A stretch of DNA of 5,437 nucleotides, from contig JANOLP010000011.1 of assembly GCA_031419835.1 (NCBI GenBank), positions 1-5,437 on the forward strand, in the 5' to 3' direction. Made by a program: the position numbers and the translations under genes. This document shows, one piece after another, positions 4,900 to 5,437 of the stretch. Source of the DNA: JALYOK01 sp031419835. Lineage in GTDB: Bacteria > Pseudomonadota > Gammaproteobacteria > Burkholderiales > JALYOK01. Below the pieces are notes generated by a model. The model was not told the origin of the DNA. It ran no database searches and was given only the letters and a program-made list of their open reading frames with translations. Each line of letters opens with the position of its first letter. Position 1 is the stretch's first letter.

Positions 4900-5139
4900 C
4901 CTTGTTATCCTATTAGTCCGCAACGACTGTTAAGTGCGAGTTCTTGAGATCAACTTCCTGCCCGCCTCGAAAACCTTAAAATTGGGCTGGTGGAACTCGA
5001 CGTAGCGAGAAATTCACCCTCTCTGGTGCAGAGTGCCCTAAAGATGTTGCCGGAGTAGCCCGAAGGCGGGTAGATTGCAGAACACACGCTCACGCGACGA
5101 AACTGAATTTTTGGGTGCTCAGCGCACAAGGAGTTAATC
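4900..5139. other. Region without a supported gene, possible decayed coding sequence
   Basis: No intact gene is visible in these 240 bases. Two protein-like stretches occur on the plus strand: one in the frame +1 to the VOC fragment (about 4841-4933), containing LELGLHALAAIGKSGNLVIL, and one in the VOC frame (about 4948-5058), containing RLENLKIGLVELDVARN. Neither has a start with a ribosome binding site or a family match I can name. A minus-strand open frame (4950-5189) runs into the 5' end of the aidB-like gene and looks like an artefact. CCCGAAGGCGGG at 5059-5070 can fold a 4-base-pair hairpin but has no T-tract. Confidence 0.4.
5128..5133 (+). promoter_or_regulatory. Shine-Dalgarno AAGGAG for the aidB-like gene
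   Basis: AAGGAG lies six bases before the ATG at 5140, ideal spacing, and fixes that start. Just upstream, GTGCTCAGCGCAC can form a small hairpin (GTGC/GCAC), which might touch initiation but is too short to be assigned a role. Confidence 0.75.
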
Positions 5140-5437
5140 ATGAACGCATCCGGCAAACCCGCCTTTTCCGAGCTATCCGAGTTTCGCACTCACGACGTAT
5201 TCAATCAACCTCCGCCGCTTGAAAACTATAACCTGTTTGATACCGACAGAGCGTTGCAAGAAGCGGTTGAACGCGACGGCGCCGGCTGGGCAAAAGACGC
5301 GTTGTCCACCTTTGGTGAAATCCTCGGCCGGGGCGAAACGATCCGACTCGGTAGCGTCGCCAATAAGTATCCACCGGTCCTGTATACGCACGACCGCTAC
5401 GGCAATCGCCGCGATGAGGTTGAGTTTCACCCTGCCT
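5140..5437 (+). CDS. aidB: AidB-like acyl-CoA dehydrogenase, N-terminal part (3' end outside window)
   Basis: The first 99 residues of a protein of the AidB branch of acyl-CoA dehydrogenases are visible and the frame is open to the window edge. The signature is THDVFNQPPPLENYNLFDTD (residues 17-36) followed by ALQEAVERDGAGW (38-50), then a helix, LGRGETIRLGSVANKYPPVL and YGNRRDEVEFHPA. E. coli AidB carries the same THxVFNQP.PL..NL...D.AL.EAV.REGAGW start and the same R.DDV.FHPAWH continuation. AidB is a flavoprotein of about 540 residues, induced by alkylating agents through Ada in E. coli; it binds DNA, and its exact reaction is not settled. The flavin site and catalytic glutamate lie beyond the window. 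Residue 46 is Asp where Glu is usual, a mild change. No convincing Ada box was found upstream, so alkylation control cannot be claimed here. Some bacterial relatives are annotated as isovaleryl-CoA or generic acyl-CoA dehydrogenases, the main alternative. Confidence 0.85.
   Translation, partial: MNASGKPAFSELSEFRTHDVFNQPPPLENYNLFDTDRALQEAVERDGAGWAKDALSTFGEILGRGETIRLGSVANKYPPVLYTHDRYGNRRDEVEFHPA

Noticed and set aside
5059..5070. Hairpin CCCG-AAGG-CGGG as a possible terminator
   Set aside because: Only four base pairs and no T-tract on either strand.
5113..5130. Ada-box-like sequence before aidB (CAGCGCAC near AATTTTTGG)
   Set aside because: It matches the remembered AAAGCGCA only in part and sits against the Shine-Dalgarno rather than upstream of a recognisable promoter.
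4950..5189. Minus-strand open frame of 79 codons before aidB
   Set aside because: It runs into the start of the aidB-like gene and has no recognisable motif; its composition does not look like a folded protein.
5173..5430. Minus-strand open frame starting with a hydrophobic run (LIAAIAVAVV)
   Set aside because: It lies wholly antisense to the well-supported AidB-like N-terminus.

Overview
The window looks like a piece of a proteobacterial chromosome, most plausibly beta- or gammaproteobacterial. The evidence is a Zwf C-terminus followed at once by relics of a HAD-type hydrolase and a transaldolase, a lipoprotein of the Gram-negative type, and an AidB-like acyl-CoA dehydrogenase at the right edge. 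This is inferred from remembered protein families and gene order, not from a search. Base composition is uneven: the zwf end is visibly GC-rich, the phospholipase D-type gene is AT-richer with many TTA, AAA and AAT codons, and the rest lies between. This suggests a mosaic with several joins.

Layout. 1-528 is the 3' end of zwf (glucose-6-phosphate dehydrogenase). It overlaps by ATGA a 21-codon stub of a HAD-family hydrolase (525-590), which is followed by a well-placed Shine-Dalgarno and the first ~62 codons of tal, transaldolase (599-841). The tal homology stops near 785-790. The next ~45 bases end in a sequence (821-834) that matches the terminal inverted repeat of IS6-family insertion sequences, so the sugar-phosphate operon appears to have been cut by an IS6-type event. 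Only 19 bases further on starts an intact gene for a lipoprotein with two HKD motifs (cardiolipin synthase / phospholipase D family, 854-2245). It is followed by an exported protein of a family I cannot name (2371-3258). After a 253-base gap comes an intact class I SAM-dependent methyltransferase (3512-4144).

The right third is a graveyard. On the minus strand lies an IS630-type transposase N-terminus broken by two in-frame amber codons and a TGA (4218-4670). Next is the first ~24 codons of a glyoxalase/VOC-family gene that loses its homology and stops (4765-4899), then about 240 bases without a convincing gene. Finally, a strong ribosome binding site precedes the 5' end of an aidB-like gene (5140 to the window edge).

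How the genes relate. zwf, the HAD stub and tal were once a pentose-phosphate / sugar-phosphate operon. The lipoprotein phospholipase and the exported protein share a strand and both act outside the cytoplasm, so a joint envelope role is possible but unproven. The methyltransferase and aidB-like gene appear to be independent units. I see no CRISPR array, tRNA, rRNA or defence system, and no convincing undescribed multi-gene system. The most informative content is the record of IS-driven gene loss and the unrecognised exported protein.
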